Below, piece by piece: positions 12,135-24,865 of a stretch of 64,000 bases of DNA (the first letter of the stretch is position 1; every line of letters begins with the position of its first letter). Under the pieces are notes generated by a model. That model was not told the origin of the DNA and did not search any database. It saw only the letters and a program-made list of their open reading frames with translations. The DNA is from Selaginella tamariscina (Eukaryota > Streptophyta > Lycopodiopsida > Selaginellales > Selaginellaceae). The DNA lies in the NCBI GenBank assembly GCA_003024785.1, contig PUQB01000074.1:628304-692303 (forward strand), in the 5' to 3' direction. The position numbers were made by a program, and so were the translations under genes.

Positions 12135-13838
12135 TGTTAAAGTTTTAACCCAAAGGGCCAACACGTGGCCATTCGGCGTCATCACCTTATGTGAGCAATG
12201 CTAAGTCTTTCAAGATAACCCTAAAAGTCTGACTTAGAGGCCCAATTAGGTAGAAGACTCAGAGTTCTATCCTAAGTCCCTTAGAATGATCATCCCATGA
12301 ACCCTAGAGGATAACCTGAGTAGACTTTACGATCCTGTCCTAGTAGACCTAGACAGGCTCATGCCTTAACCCACAAAGAAGATGTGTCTCACACATACCC
12401 CTATGACAGAGCCAAGGCATCGTTACTTACCCCTTGAAGAATCACCCTCATTCGGGAGTACAACCCCTTTAGGGCGACAAGGGGTACCCTGAACCACAAC
12501 TAACCCCTAAGGTTGAGTGGCCAAGTCATACCCTAGACCTAGGGCTAATAATTAGTAAGAACACGAGTGTGCATTGTAGGCGAACACGAGTGTTTTACTA
12601 AAGTAAACTCTCTAAAGCTAGGTTTGAATAACCCTAAGTACATAACCTTGCGAGTGCTTCACGAAAAGGCTCCTGCTGACAAGCTTAGGTTGTTCAACCC
12701 CTAGATTCCAAGGAGAACATCCCCTAGCCAAGTGTGCCTAAGCACACCTAGTTACGAGACCTAACTTCCCTTGAGCAAATGCCCAAGGCTGCGAGCACAA
12801 GCATGCTTGTTTGTTAGAGTATCCAACCCCTTAGCGACAAGCCCATGACACAACCCCAAAGGGCGTGCCTCATGCGAGGGTTCCTGGGTTCATGACTGAG
12901 CTCGTTACTCTTCTCCCGGTGCAAGCTCTAGCTTGTGTCGTCAAGGCACAACCCTTTATTATGCCGCCCTAACTTCCAGATGACAGGGGTACATCCCACC
13001 TTCGGGGTAGTTTACCCTTAACGTTGGTGAATCCATGCCTGGGAAGTCTTGTTGGAATGTACATTTCAAGATGCAGAGGTTGAGGCTTGTCTTCAGCCTC
13101 CTTCTCCATGTCAAGCCAGGTGTAGCACTCATGACCAAGCAAGACACATTCGTGTCTTTGTCCAACCGTGGGCGTGGGATCTTGTTTGACGGGTTCTCAT
13201 TACCTAGTTCCTGAGGGTTCACTAAGGGGTTCCAGAGTTGGCATTTAGGAGCCACGTTTGTGGCACTTGGTGCAACTCTTGAATTTAAGGGCTATGGCAT
13301 GATAGTCCACATTGGGGAAGGCAGTGTCACATGGAGATGTGACATTGGGCTAAACGTCACACGATACAACACTTCTACATACTCTACCTTATTTATGTGA
13401 CGGAGCCCCCCCCCCCTTTTCCTGAATGTGTATGTGGGCTGGCACAAATTAAGCTAGCCCCTTATTAAGTTAATGAGAGAGTGTTTAACTTAGCCTAGCT
13501 CTAACCCTAAAACCCTACCCAAGGGGGTGGGGTTTTTTAGGGCATGGGTTAGGGCAACCCTAGGGTTAGGTCAACCCTAGGGGTGTTCCTAACCCTCTAA
13601 ACACACTGAACTCATCTACATTAACCAATCAGCCTAATTGGACGTCAAAATTGAGGATGGGTTTCTAGAAGGTAAGTTCTAGCTTCGCTTAGAGTTTTCT
13701 GCAAATACCTAATGACACCTGGCCGGACCATCACCAGATGCCCAAGTACACTAAGCGGGTTTGTTTCCTACTATATCTAGGAGGTAACAACAGTCAATAT
13801 CAAAAGTAAAAGGTCAAGTCATAGTAAAAACTATGACA
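12135..13838 (-). repeat. 3' LTR of the 7.15-kb element
   Basis: About 1.70 kb. It contains telomere-like AACCCTA stretches (13.5-13.6 kb), a C-run at about 13407-13416, and the shared opening AGTTTTAACCCAAAGGGCCA. Open frames inside (for example 12959-13255, minus) recur in other LTR copies and are not genes. Confidence 0.88.
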
Positions 13839-16800
13839 CATTCCCCGCCTTTGAAAATGTTAACATCCTCGTTAACGTCCAACTCCAAGACTAGATAATG
13901 TTAGAAAAACATATCACTCTATGTGGGGTCAGCCAAAAGTTTACATAAGTTTTATTACCCCTTGCATTATGTGAAACCAAGTACTCCAGAACCGTTGTTT
14001 ACTGAGTCATAAACCCAGCTGCCGGAGGCACCACCTGCGACATGAAGTCACCTGGAGACTTTTTGCACGTCTGCAAAGTTTATCACCCGACGCACACAAC
14101 ATTGGTTAGTTTCTTTACTTAACTATAATTTATATTGGAGGCCTCTAGTTAGTGTTGTTGCCGGCCCCTTGGTTAATAAGAAATAAAGACTTGCTTTATT
14201 CCTTAATATTAAACACTATTGACGAGCCTGTAGTCTTAGCACACAATAAGCACTTTAACGTCCATCTCAAGTGCTTAACCAAACGCCTTTTTGTTTCTTT
14301 GATTTCCCAATAGTTCCACATTTTATATGTTACGTTTTTATAACTTCACATTTCTGCATCCCTCAGTGTTTTTCATTACCCCTTTACATAAGGGTCTGCT
14401 ACTATACCTATCCCCCTTTAGTATATAGTTACGCCAGACTAGGTATGAGACTTTTATCGAAATCAAGCTCTTTTCCGATGCTAGAGTACTTCTCTCGAAA
14501 CCCTATTCACATAGGTGCATGGCTGTACACATGTATACAACAAGGTCATGCCAACTTGAAATTAGCCCATCCACTTGATGTGTCATTGACATAACTTCAT
14601 TCCCAACGGGAATTAAATTCAGGTCAAATCTATTACCAAGTGTAATAGCACTAATATTCACTTTTTCGCAACCGACTTTGTACTCTTTCATAACACTGAC
14701 CAGTTCATCGACCAGATAAGCTAACATACCTTTCTTACAAACCAATGTGGAAACCAGGAAATTCAACCCATCTCTAGTGCTTCAATCGACGACCTTTAGA
14801 TAACACATCTCTTAATTGTCACTCTCATTGTACTCATTCCCCAAAAGCACATCATTAGATGCCATTTCAATACTTCCTAACTCTTTATCTCACTAAGTTT
14901 AAAAATACCAAATTTAAAACTTATTTCCACGATAAGAGTCTCCCTGAACTTAGAATATATACGCCTTCGTAACATTATATTCATGTCCAACTCTCAAACT
15001 GATTATGTAAATGTTTCTCAACACTATACCGAAGTATAGCATTTTCACTAATTGAAGCAACTAGTGTTTTGATAAACATTTTTAAAACTAATCCTTATTC
15101 TATAAATAGTCACAATTTCGATATTGATACTCTCGAATGGATAATGATCGTTTTAACGTTCAAATTCCTAAGCTTATCAACTAGTTGTTATACTAGTGGA
15201 TATAAACTTACAATCATATCAATTATCGAAATGCTACAACTATAATATAGACATGGTCTTAGTTTACATGAATCGAACTTCATTTTGAAACGGAAATATA
15301 ATGTCACAATAGTATTCCGAGGAACTTTATTCAAAGACTAAAAGGAATCATAAACTAGTGTCTGGTTCATCTAACTGATTTAGTAAGATATCATTTTTCC
15401 ACATGACACCAAAGTGCCATAGTAACTTCATGTTTCAATTATATCTTATACTTCACAGATCTCCCCAAACATAAATAAGATATTTAGTTCAGTACATCGA
15501 ACTAAAATATACTATTCATTCTAGACATCTAGCAATTATCAGAGTACCACATTGCTCCTCAAAAATGTATTGAGAAACGCTTCATTTCTCAACTAACTTG
15601 AAAACATGTTTCAAGTTACAACACTAAAGTAATGCCTTATCAAAGTGTAGGATCCGATCCGCTTGAGTCTTTATATTTATGATTATGGCCACCTCATGTG
15701 ATCATAATCAAGTTCCGATATTGAGTTCAAACTCAATATTAAGGAGATATCATACCATACTTTGACAAGTCATTTATAATAATCTTAAAAGACTGTCACA
15801 AATACTTCAAAGTCTAAGATATGAATATCTTAATGAATGAGGTGATAGGAAACCTCATATTTTCGTACCAGATATTGGACCATACGTTAGGAACATTGTA
15901 TCACGATCATCAAGAAGGGAGACCATCTTCTTGAACTAATTAACCACTGGATATCTCACTTTCAAGGATTTTGAACCAACTCAAGGAACACCATCAAACC
16001 TTGAGATAGAACCGATAACTAACCCAAGGAATACAATCAAACCTTGAGTCAAGAATAGTTCTATTTTTGATATTCCAAAGAACTGAAGATACTTACTTTA
16101 TAAGTTCTTGGAGTGCCCACATTTGACCATGATGCAAAGTCAAGAAACCGTCTTTTGAATAATCGTATTCGACTCAAAAATGATATGATATTGAAAACCA
16201 ATATCAACTTCTAATTCTCATTAATACCGACTCTCTAAGGAGGTACATGCACTTAAACCTCCAAAATGTATACCCGACTAGCTTCCGACTCATTTGACAC
16301 CACCACACATAACTTATTAAACTTAGCAAGTTTCTTACTTAGTCAATAAGCAGAGTGGAGAATCCCAAATCATGCTCTTCTTAAGCAAGGAATCACCCTT
16401 GTTCAAGAGCTTATCCTCACATTACAAACAACATTACAGATTTCAAGATTAAAGAGTTAACAATGAAAATGCACAAGTGTGCGCCGAACGCCTTCACTAT
16501 GCAAGTCCTTCATTACTCAAAAACTGAAAATGTAAACGTATGTTTCCAACATTACTCTTTTTGATAGATCATGCCATCTATCCCTAAAACTGTACGATAA
16601 GAAAGCAAATCCTTAAACTGTTATCCCAATCTCTCTCATTGATCCCATATGAGACACAACTTCATAATCAAGTTAGTTGAGCTAACTAACTTGAATACAA
16701 AGTGCGCGCTTACAACTAACTAAGGTTTCAAGTTGTACTTTGTTCAAATCAGGTGACTTGAACTTAGTAAACTATTTACCTAATGTTACTTGTAGCTAGC

Positions 16801-17570
16801 GTCATCAAAATATTGCGAACATCAGACAATACTTTGATTACATTGGATTAAGAACCAACTGCTTAACATATTCATCATATGTTAATATTTGACTTTTCAA
16901 TTGTATTATAATTCATCACCATAGTCTGCTTCTGGAGTTACACTCTGGAAATATGCACTATAATGAGAGCTTATTTTACACTTTATGTCAAAATGTAGTG
17001 TTCCTCTTATGTTGAATATGCCCCTTTTTTCGAAGTCAAAGACGCACATTTGAACATAAGTCTTTCCCTGTTTAACACTATTGTTGGACCCAATATTGAA
17101 TCTTGACAGAAGCCAAAAACTAATGGACACTATCTGTTTCCAAATCATGTGTTATCCTAAATTCAAACACCTTTAAAGAAAAAGAAATTTTTTATTAATG
17201 TGTAGACTTAGGATATCACAAGACCCACCTCACAAGACTTAGTTTGTAAGCCAGAACAAACTAACATGCCATGTCTTATAGAAGTATATGGTAAAGTAAC
17301 ATAGACGACCATAAGGTAAAGTAACCTAGCATACAACTTTGGAAGTTGCCTTCCAAGTGCTACCTTAACATTGGAGTCCATAACCCACACCCACTTATCA
17401 AGTAGATGTTCTTTGAAGAGTTATAGATCTTAGGACCAACTCTCTACGCAGAATTCAGACGTTAGCTAAAAGTGATAGAATATTTTAAGAATTTAAACTA
17501 AAACTAAACCCTAAAATATACTACACTTTAGGCAGTCCTACTGATCATAGAGAATAGTTCTGATATCAAT
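13839..17570 (-). mobile_element. Internal region of the 7.15-kb element, apparently non-coding
   Basis: Polypurine tract at 13839-13852 and primer-binding site at 17557-17568. The same internal sequence recurs at 61628-64000 and, in part, at 43.93-44.95 kb. The longest open frames are under 110 codons and show no retroelement motif. The conserved length and sequence among copies suggest a family that spreads as a non-coding unit. Confidence 0.75.
17557..17568 (-). other. Primer-binding site, initiator-Met tRNA type
   Basis: Minus-strand TGATATCAGAAC two bases inside the 5' LTR. It differs from TGGTATCAGAGC at two positions, both G-to-A transitions. Confidence 0.8.
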
Positions 17571-19286
17571 TGTCAGAGTTTTAACCCAAAGGGCCAACCG
17601 TGGCTACCAAGTGGCCATTCGGCGTTAAGTCTTCCAAGATAACTCTAAAAGTCTGACTCAAAAGCCAATTAGGCAAAAGATTCAGAGTCCTACCTTAAGT
17701 CCCCTAGAATGACCATCCTTTGAACCCTAGAGGATAACCTGAGTAGACTTTAGGATCCTGTCCTAGTAGACCTAGACAGGCTCATGCCCTAACCCCACAA
17801 AGGAGATGTATCTCCACAATACCCCTTGACAGAGGCAAGGCATCGTCACTTACCTCTTGAGGAATCATTGAAGTACAACTCCTTTAGGGCGACAAGGGGT
17901 ACCTTGAACCACGACTAACCCCTAAGGGTTGAGTGGCTAAGTCATACCCTAGACCTAGGTAGTGAGGACATGAGTGTGCATCGTAGGCGAACATGAGTGT
18001 TTTACTACGCAAACTCCCTAAGGCTAGGTTTGGATAACCCTAAGTACATAACCTTGCGAGTGCTTCACGAAAAGGCTTTGCTGACAAGCTTAGGTTGTTC
18101 AACCCCTGGATTCCAAGGAGAACACTCCCCTATCCAAGTGTGCCTAAGCACACCTAATTACGAGACCTAACCTCCCTTGAGCAAATGCCCAAGGCTTAGC
18201 ACCCTAGCGCGAGCACAAGCATGCCTGTTTGTTAGAATATCCAGCCCCTTAGTGACAAGCCCATGACACAACCCCAAAGGGTGTGCCTCATGCATTGTAT
18301 CATGTGACGTTTAGCCCAATGTTACATCTCTATGTGACACTACCTTCCTAATGTGGACTATCATGCCATAGCCCTTAGATTCAAGAGTTGTACCAAGTGC
18401 CACAAACGTGGCTCCTAAATGCCAACTCTAGAACCCCTTAGTGAACCCTCAGGAACTGGGTAATGAGAACACGTCAAACAAGATCCCACGCCACGGTTGG
18501 ACAAGGACACGAATGTGCCTTGTTTGGCCATGATGTTAGACCTGGCTTGACGTGGAGGAGGAGGTTGGAGACAAGTCTTAACCTCTGCATCTTGAAACGT
18601 GCATTCTGACAAGACCTCCCAAGCATGAATTCGCCAATGTTAAAGGTAAGCTACCCCGAAGGTGGGATGTACTCCTGTCATCTGGAAGTTAGGGCAGCAC
18701 AATAAAGGGTTGTGCCTTAACGAAACAACCTAGAGCTTGCACCAGGAGAAGAGTAACGAGCTCAATCATGAACCCAGGAACTCTCATTCCTACATACTCT
18801 ACCTTATTTATGTGATGGAGCCCCCCCGCCGCCCCTCCCCGTCTTTCTTGAATGTGTATGTGGGCTGGCACAAATTTAGCTAGCCCCTTATTAAGTTAAT
18901 GAGAGAGTGTTTAACTTAGCCTAACTCTAACCCTAAAACCCTACCCAAGGGGGTGGGGTTTTTAGGGCATGAGTTAGGGCAACCCTAGGGTTAGGTCAGC
19001 CCTAGGGGTGTTCCTAACCCTCTAAACACGCTGAACTCATCTACATTAACCAATCAGCCTAACTGGGACGTCAAAATTGGGGGTGGGTTTGTAGAAGGTA
19101 AGTTCTAGCTTCACTTAGAGTTTCCTATAAATACCTAATGACACCCGGCCGGACCATCACCAGATACCCAAGTGCACTAAGCGGGCTTGTTTCTTACTAC
19201 ATCTAGGGTTCATCAACATAATACAGTAGGTAACAACAGTCAACGTCCAAAGTAAAGGGTCGAGTCATAATAAAAAAACTATGACA
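17571..19286 (-). repeat. 5' LTR of the 7.15-kb element
   Basis: About 1.72 kb, ending in ACTATGACA on + and followed by the AGTGA duplication. It carries several small indels relative to 12135-13838, so the insertion is not very recent. Confidence 0.88.
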
Positions 19287-19291
19287 AGTGA

Positions 19292-19695
19292 AGTGCCATT
19301 ATTACCCATACCCCAATCTACACTCCTGACGATTGTACATATGGGCACAAAGTTACTAGACAAAGAAGATTCAACAAGCAAAGGGATCTATGCAATGATT
19401 CTGAAAAGGACGACATACCTAACTACCATGAGGTGATCAACTAGTCACTATTGAAGGCAATTGAGGAAGCGATTGCCAGGGACAAGATTATCCATGAAGA
19501 CATAGAAGTTGGTGGACCTTTACCAATTAACATGAGATTTCTTGATCAACAAAGATCTTCAATTAGTAGGAAATCTCCCCCCAACAAGTAGGAAAGGATT
19601 TGATCAACACTTGGGTGGCCACTTAATAAGAAGTTATGGTGGCTACCCATCTACAATAGCATTGAGGCCTTAGAAAAGAGGTAACATATGTCATT
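19292..19695. other. Short spacer between the 7-kb element and the solo LTR
   Basis: No gene or repeat recognised. Confidence 0.5.
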
Positions 19696-19700
19696 ACTGG

Positions 19701-21466
19701 TGTCAGAGTTTTAACCCAAAGGGCCAACACGTGGCTACCATGTGGCCATTTGGCGTCATCACCCTGTGTGAGCAATGCTAAGTATCCCAGAACAACCCCA
19801 ACCCCTAGGGTTAGACTCTAATGCCCAAGTGGACAAGAGACTTAGGGTTTAGCCTAAGTCTCCTTAGAATGTTTGCCCCCAGAACCCTTGAGGGATAACC
19901 CTAGTTGACATAGGGTTTAGCCTAAGTCTCCCTAGAGTGTCTGCCCCCAAAACCCTTGAGGGATAACCCTAGTTGACTTAGGGTCTTGCCCTAGAAGACC
20001 TAGACAGGCTCATGCCCTAACCCCATTAAGGAGACGTGTGTTCCACACATACCCCCGTGACAGAGCTAAGGCATTGTCACTTACCCCTTGAGGAATCACC
20101 CTCATCCGGGGGTACAACCCCTTTAGGGCGACAAGGGGTACCCTGAACCACGACTAACCCATAAGGGTTTGAGTGGCCAAGTATACCTTAGACCTAGAGC
20201 TAGTACTTAATGAGGACACGAGTGTGTGCCGTAGGCGAACACGAGTGTCCTGCTAAGCAAACTCCCTAAGGCTAGGTTTGAGATAACCCTAAGCACATGA
20301 CCTTGCAAGTGCCTCATGAAAGGGCTTCTGCTAATGAGCTTAGGTTGTTCAACCTCTGAATTCCAAGGAGAACACTCCCCTAGCCAAGTGTACCAAAGCA
20401 CACCTAATTACGAGACCTAACCTCCCTTGAGCATATGCCCAAGGCTTAGCACCTTAGTGCAAGCACAAGCATGCCTATTGGCTAGAGTATCCAACCCCTT
20501 TGGCGACAAACCCATGACACAACCCCAAAGGGCGTGCCTCAGGCGTTGTACCATGTGACATTTAGCCCAGTGTCACATCTCCATGTGACACTGCCTTCCT
20601 CGATGTGGGCTATCATGCCATAGCCCTTAGATTCAAGAGTTGCACCAAGTACCACAAACGTGGCTCCTAAATGCCAACTCTAGAACCCCTCAATGAACCC
20701 TCAGGAATTGGTACTGTAAACCTGTCAAACAAGATCCCACGCCCACAGTTGGACAAGGACACGGATGTGCCTTGCTTGGCTGTGAGTGCTACATCTAGCT
20801 TGACGTGGAGGAGGAGGTTGGAGACAAGCCTCAACCTCTGCCTCTTGGAACGTGCATTCCGACAAGACCTCCCAGACATGGATTCGCCAATGTTAAGGGT
20901 AAGCTACCCCAAAGGTGGGACGTACCCCTGGCATCTGGAAGTTGGGGCGGCACAACAGAGGGTTGTGCCTTGACGACACAAGCTAGAGCTTGCACCGGGA
21001 GAAGAGTAACGAGCTCAGTCATGAACCCAGGAATCCTCACTCCTATATACTACCTTATTTATGTGACAGAGGCCCCCCCCCTGTTTTCCTGTTTACATAA
21101 GTGGGCTAGCACTGAAATCTCATTCCCAGAGGGAACATACTTGGTGAGTTATCCATCGACCCCTAAACCCTAACCTGTCAAACCTGGGGGTGTTTCTAAG
21201 CATATCCGACATGCCGAACTCACCGGAACTAGCCATTAATCCAACCGGGACACGAAAAACGAGGGTAAGAGTTTTCTAGAAGGTAAGTGCTACCTTCGCT
21301 TAGAGTTTCTCGAGATATCTAAGGATAGCTGGCCGGACTACCCCTAAACACCTAAGTGCACTAAACGGGGCTGTTTCTCACTACATCTAGGGCTTGTCAA
21401 CATAGTACAGTAGGTAACAACAGTCAACGTCCAAAGTAAAGAGGAGTCATAGTAAAAACTATGACA
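19701..21466 (-). mobile_element. Solo LTR of the same family
   Basis: A single 1.77-kb LTR bounded by TGTCAG and TATGACA. The 5-bp duplication ACTGG is on both sides (19696-19700, 21467-21471), with no internal region adjoining. This is the footprint of LTR-LTR recombination. It contains a local duplication of a phrase at about 19855-19980. Confidence 0.88.
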
Positions 21467-21471
21467 ACTGG

Positions 21472-22747
21472 TCTCATTAAGTATTTTACTATAAAGTTGA
21501 TCTTGTATTAACATGTCTAAAGATTAACCTACTCACTTTTATCACTAATCTCATTTTAACATGTCAATCGTATATGAACTTACTCACTTTTATGATTAAT
21601 CTTATATCAACATGTTAATCATGTCAACTTTTACATGTAATTTCATATTAACATATCAATTAAGTCTCATTAGGTAAGGATTACATAAAATTTTCCTGAT
21701 GGAAATTAAATTCTAATCACTTTCAATATTAAGTGTAAGAGTATTATTTCATTTCACCTTAATAACAAAAGGAAGAGAAAAACATAGAGTTAAATAGTGT
21801 TATAAGGAAGCCTCTTGTATTACTTAATTGGATGATGCCCTTGTATTATTTAATTAGTTGATGCATAGGTAAGAATGGTGATAAAAAAAGAGCTCACTAA
21901 GAAGTGTTGGACAGAGATTGACCAATAAAAGATTGTTCATAAGACAAAGTTCTTGTTGACCAACAAAAGATTACTCATACTAGGACAAAGTTTTTGACCA
22001 GGGGAGGGTACAATCAAAGATCGACCATGCACGAGCGTTAAAAGGATAACATAGATTAAGAGCATTGTGAGCCTAGTTATGGTAGAGATGGCTGTCAGTC
22101 ATCACAAGGATGAAATATGTAATGATTTACAGGATGGTACTTAAGATTGGTGGTAGTACTTAGCATGAGATCCTTGGCATAGTTGAATTAAGTAGCCATA
22201 TATTGACATTATTAGACATCAATATAATATACTTATTTACAATTTGATTACATAATTTATTGACATTTTTATATTTAATTTATTTCTTTCCAATTTGTTA
22301 TGTTTCTTTTTCGTTACAATTTGTTATGTATGTATTTATTATCTTCTATTGTATTTTATATTCCAACACAAATAGGTAAGAATATTAATAGTATATGATT
22401 TATATTCATATTTAATTACCCTTAGACATTTATTGTTTTTTTAAATTTTTGTTTATAATGATTAAATCTTAAATATTAATGCTAAAATTTAAAATTATTT
22501 GGCTTGTTATATTTTAATTGTGAACTTTTAAAGTGTATTGAAGGTTGCTAAAGGTATGTATAAAAGTAAAAGTGTAATTTTAAAACGTATATATAAATAT
22601 AAAAAATCGCCCGTATAGTCAAATTTGCTAAGTAAAAAAATTTAACGGAAGTGAGTAGTGCTAAAATGTGTCGTGTGCGGAAACACATAAATCTGTAATC
22701 ATCAAAGCCATGTCACTATAAGATCCAGGTGTCATGTATGTTCCCGG
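21472..22747. other. AT-rich gene-free stretch
   Basis: Between the solo LTR and CR copy 1. A few imperfect direct repeats of a TTAACATGTCAA-like phrase occur at 21.5-21.67 kb. No gene seen. Confidence 0.6.
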
Positions 22748-24838
22748 TTAGGGTTTTGTGTGTCGCCCGTGCCTCAAAGCACCGCGTTCTTCAATGGCCA
22801 ATGGATCAGGACGAGGATGCAGTCGATTACGGCGGGATCGTCGGCGCTCTTCTTACTCAGCTGGATTTCGGCTCTTACGGCTCCTCATATACGCGCATCA
22901 TGCCCTTGCTCCTGCCCTTGCTTGAAATGGTTTGAGGTAAGCTGGGCCCAGAGTTGTTTCAGCAGCAGGAGTCGGAGGGATGTGATCGCCTGGTGGCACC
23001 GCTGCAGTGAGGCCGGGCGGGCCCAATGCCGGTTACGGATGCGAAGCCTATACTGCAGATCCATCAGGATGTTGTGGATTGGGAAGAAGCATTTTTATGG
23101 AAGCTGGAAGTGCAAGTGCACCAACAACAACACCAACACCGCATCTGCTCTCAAAGCTGGATGCTGGACAGTGGGATGGAGGGGTTGCTTGGCAGGCTCC
23201 GTTCACAGCTGTTGTGCAAAGCAGTGGGTGAGGAAAGTCAAGAGCTATTTGTGACCTTCGTAAGCACGGGATCTTCGTGGTCTACTGTTCCTTGATGAAG
23301 CCGGGATACACGGGTTTTCCTTACAGAAGTGAAGTGGCAAACTGTTTTGATGCGGAAATAACCCAGCACGTGGTCTGTGCTTATCTAAAGGCCTGCTTGG
23401 AGGTGTTAATCGACAGTGATATGTCAGCGGAGCAGTGGCTGCAATGCCAGATACGTCGTAACGTGAAAAACGTAGTTGGCGAAGCCATCTTGGAGCATTA
23501 CAGGACAGTGCTGCCGGAGATGTTGGGGAAGACCGATATGGAACTCCAACAGTCTCTACTACATGTAGTCCAGGAGCTCCATACGAAGAAGAAAGAGTCA
23601 CTAAGACAGAACGGCAAGCTAAAGGTGCTGTTTACGTTTGATGAGGGTAATGGGTTGAAAGACTTCAACACAACATTTCCAGTGTTCTGCAAGGCTATGA
23701 GCAACTTGCCAGTAGGGTGCGGACTCTTCGTGGTTTTCGCGGACACGAATGCATCAGTCGCGAATTTTACTCCGCACCGTGACTTAGACCCCACCGGAAG
23801 AGTCCGTAAGCATGGCCAGAGGCTCTTTGATCCTATCCATTTGATAGGAAAGGCGGACCTATTTGCTCCTGACACGACACCATGGAGATCTGGCAAGAAG
23901 GACGATCTCGTTCCCGAGCGTATGTTCATGCACGGAAGACCGCTGTGGGGTGTGCATTTGTTAAAGAGCAAGGGGGAAGCGAAGCAGGTCCATATGCAAG
24001 AGCTTGTTAAGTTCGCTACCTGGAATCTGCTGGGCAGGAAGAGCGTGCGGCTGTCGGAGGGGCTTACCAAGCAGGATGCCGCCGCCGTTTTCATGGCCTG
24101 TATTGGACCCGAGGTTTTGTCCCGGTCCTACCTGGCGCAAGACCTTGTTGCCGGACACATGGCTACCTGCGTTGCCACGGCGGATGAGAGGCAGCGGGTC
24201 CTTATTATGAGTACGAGCGAGGCAGTTTTGGGGAGGCGGCTGCGTTTATTCTCCATCAGCTGGGCTTCCTAGTACATGCACTGGGGTTCTTGTCGCGAGG
24301 CGAGCTTGTAGTGAGGATGGTGTTCCTTCTGTGCATGCACAAGTGTGCAAATGTTCCTACAGGCGAGAGCACAGGGATGTCCTTCTACACTGGCTGTGTG
24401 ACACTCAGGGACTTTCTGAAGACCATGTTTGGCGAGGACTGGAAGGCCAACAGCTGCAGTTCAAAGCACCTTGATGTTGTCGTATGCTTCAACCACTTCG
24501 TTCCGCTTGGTCGTGGTGTTGAAATCACCAAGCAAAGGCTGTGGGAGTTCCTCACTCACGGAGCTGCAATATTGTATACACGTGGGGAGTTTGCCTCCGA
24601 TATAGGAATCCCTTGGGTTAAGTTCGATGTTGGAGGCAAGGTGGTGGACGTTGGCATCTTTGAGGTCCAGGTTAAGAATCGTCTGTGGCTCACAACGGGA
24701 CAAACATCTGACGCCTGGAACAAGTTGAAGAAGCAGCAGAAGATAATGTTTCTTGGTCAAGATATTTTAGCCTTGGTAATTCTCAATTTAGGTACGGATG
24801 ATTTTGATACAAATTATAATCGTTTGTACCTAAATTAA
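22748..24838 (+). pseudogene. Crinkler/RHS-type (CR) effector-like protein, copy 1, disrupted
   Basis: Family: CR proteins (Crinkler/RHS class), a P-loop NTPase followed by a restriction-endonuclease-fold nuclease. They are known from oomycetes, fungi, trypanosomatids and some plants, and are proposed to derive from transposon-linked nucleases. Compared with copy 2, it lacks the 5' stretch with the ATG and has TGA for TCA near 22930. A rearranged patch lies near 23000 and a one-base change in the T-run near 23090 breaks the P-loop region from the rest. The long frame 23277-24272 keeps the Walker B strand KVLFTFDEGNG (about 23621) and the FVVFADTNASVANFTPHRDL block seen in fungal CR NTPases. 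After a deletion near 24291, the frame 24290-24838 holds GELVVRMVFLL, FNHFVPLGRG and the nuclease signature FEVQVKN (E-x-Q-x-K, 24662-24679). Its last codons lie in an inverted-repeat insertion absent from copy 2. Not translatable as one protein. Confidence 0.8.
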
Positions 24839-24865
24839 GAATTATTAAGGATTTGTATCAAAATC
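24785..24865. repeat. Two interleaved inverted repeats at the 3' end of CR copy 1
   Basis: AATTTAGGTAC (24785-24795) pairs with GTACCTAAATT (24826-24836). GATTTTGATACAAAT (24800-24814) pairs with ATTTGTATCAAAATC (24851-24865). The two hairpins overlap and cannot both form at once. Copy 2 has unrelated sequence here, so this is an insertion or repair product. Confidence 0.8.

Larger units (their letters stand above)
12135..19286 (-). mobile_element. Complete 7.15-kb LTR retrotransposon, non-autonomous (LARD-like)
   Basis: Two LTRs of about 1.7 kb (12135-13838 and 17571-19286) flank a 3.7-kb internal region, and the 5-bp target-site duplication AGTGA sits at both outer edges (12130-12134, 19287-19291). 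Each LTR begins TGT and ends ACA in element orientation. Read on the minus strand, the 5' LTR is 17571-19286. The primer-binding site TGATATCAGAAC (17557-17568) is a two-transition variant of the initiator-Met tRNA complement TGGTATCAGAGC. A polypurine tract (AAAGGCGGGGAATG) abuts the 3' LTR. The internal region shows no recognisable gag, protease, reverse transcriptase, RNase H or integrase, so it must have been mobilised in trans. This is the best-preserved member of a family seen five times in the window. Confidence 0.88.

Noticed and set aside
12959..13255. 98-codon minus-strand open frame, with similar frames at 18415-18612 and 20671-21173
   Set aside because: All are the same LTR sequence read through; frames differ between copies and strands and no domain is present.
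14503..14766. Minus-strand 87-codon frame in the LTR-element interior as a gag or protease
   Set aside because: No D-[ST]-G or zinc-knuckle motif, and the homologous frame in the 62-kb copy is broken.
22930..22940. Reading GGTAAGCTGGG after the first CR block as a splice donor
   Set aside because: The coding frame of copy 2 continues straight through it, so it is exonic; copy 1 simply has a TGA there.
23498..24094. 198-codon minus-strand frame in CR copy 1
   Set aside because: Opposite strand of the conserved NTPase frame; not preserved in copy 2.
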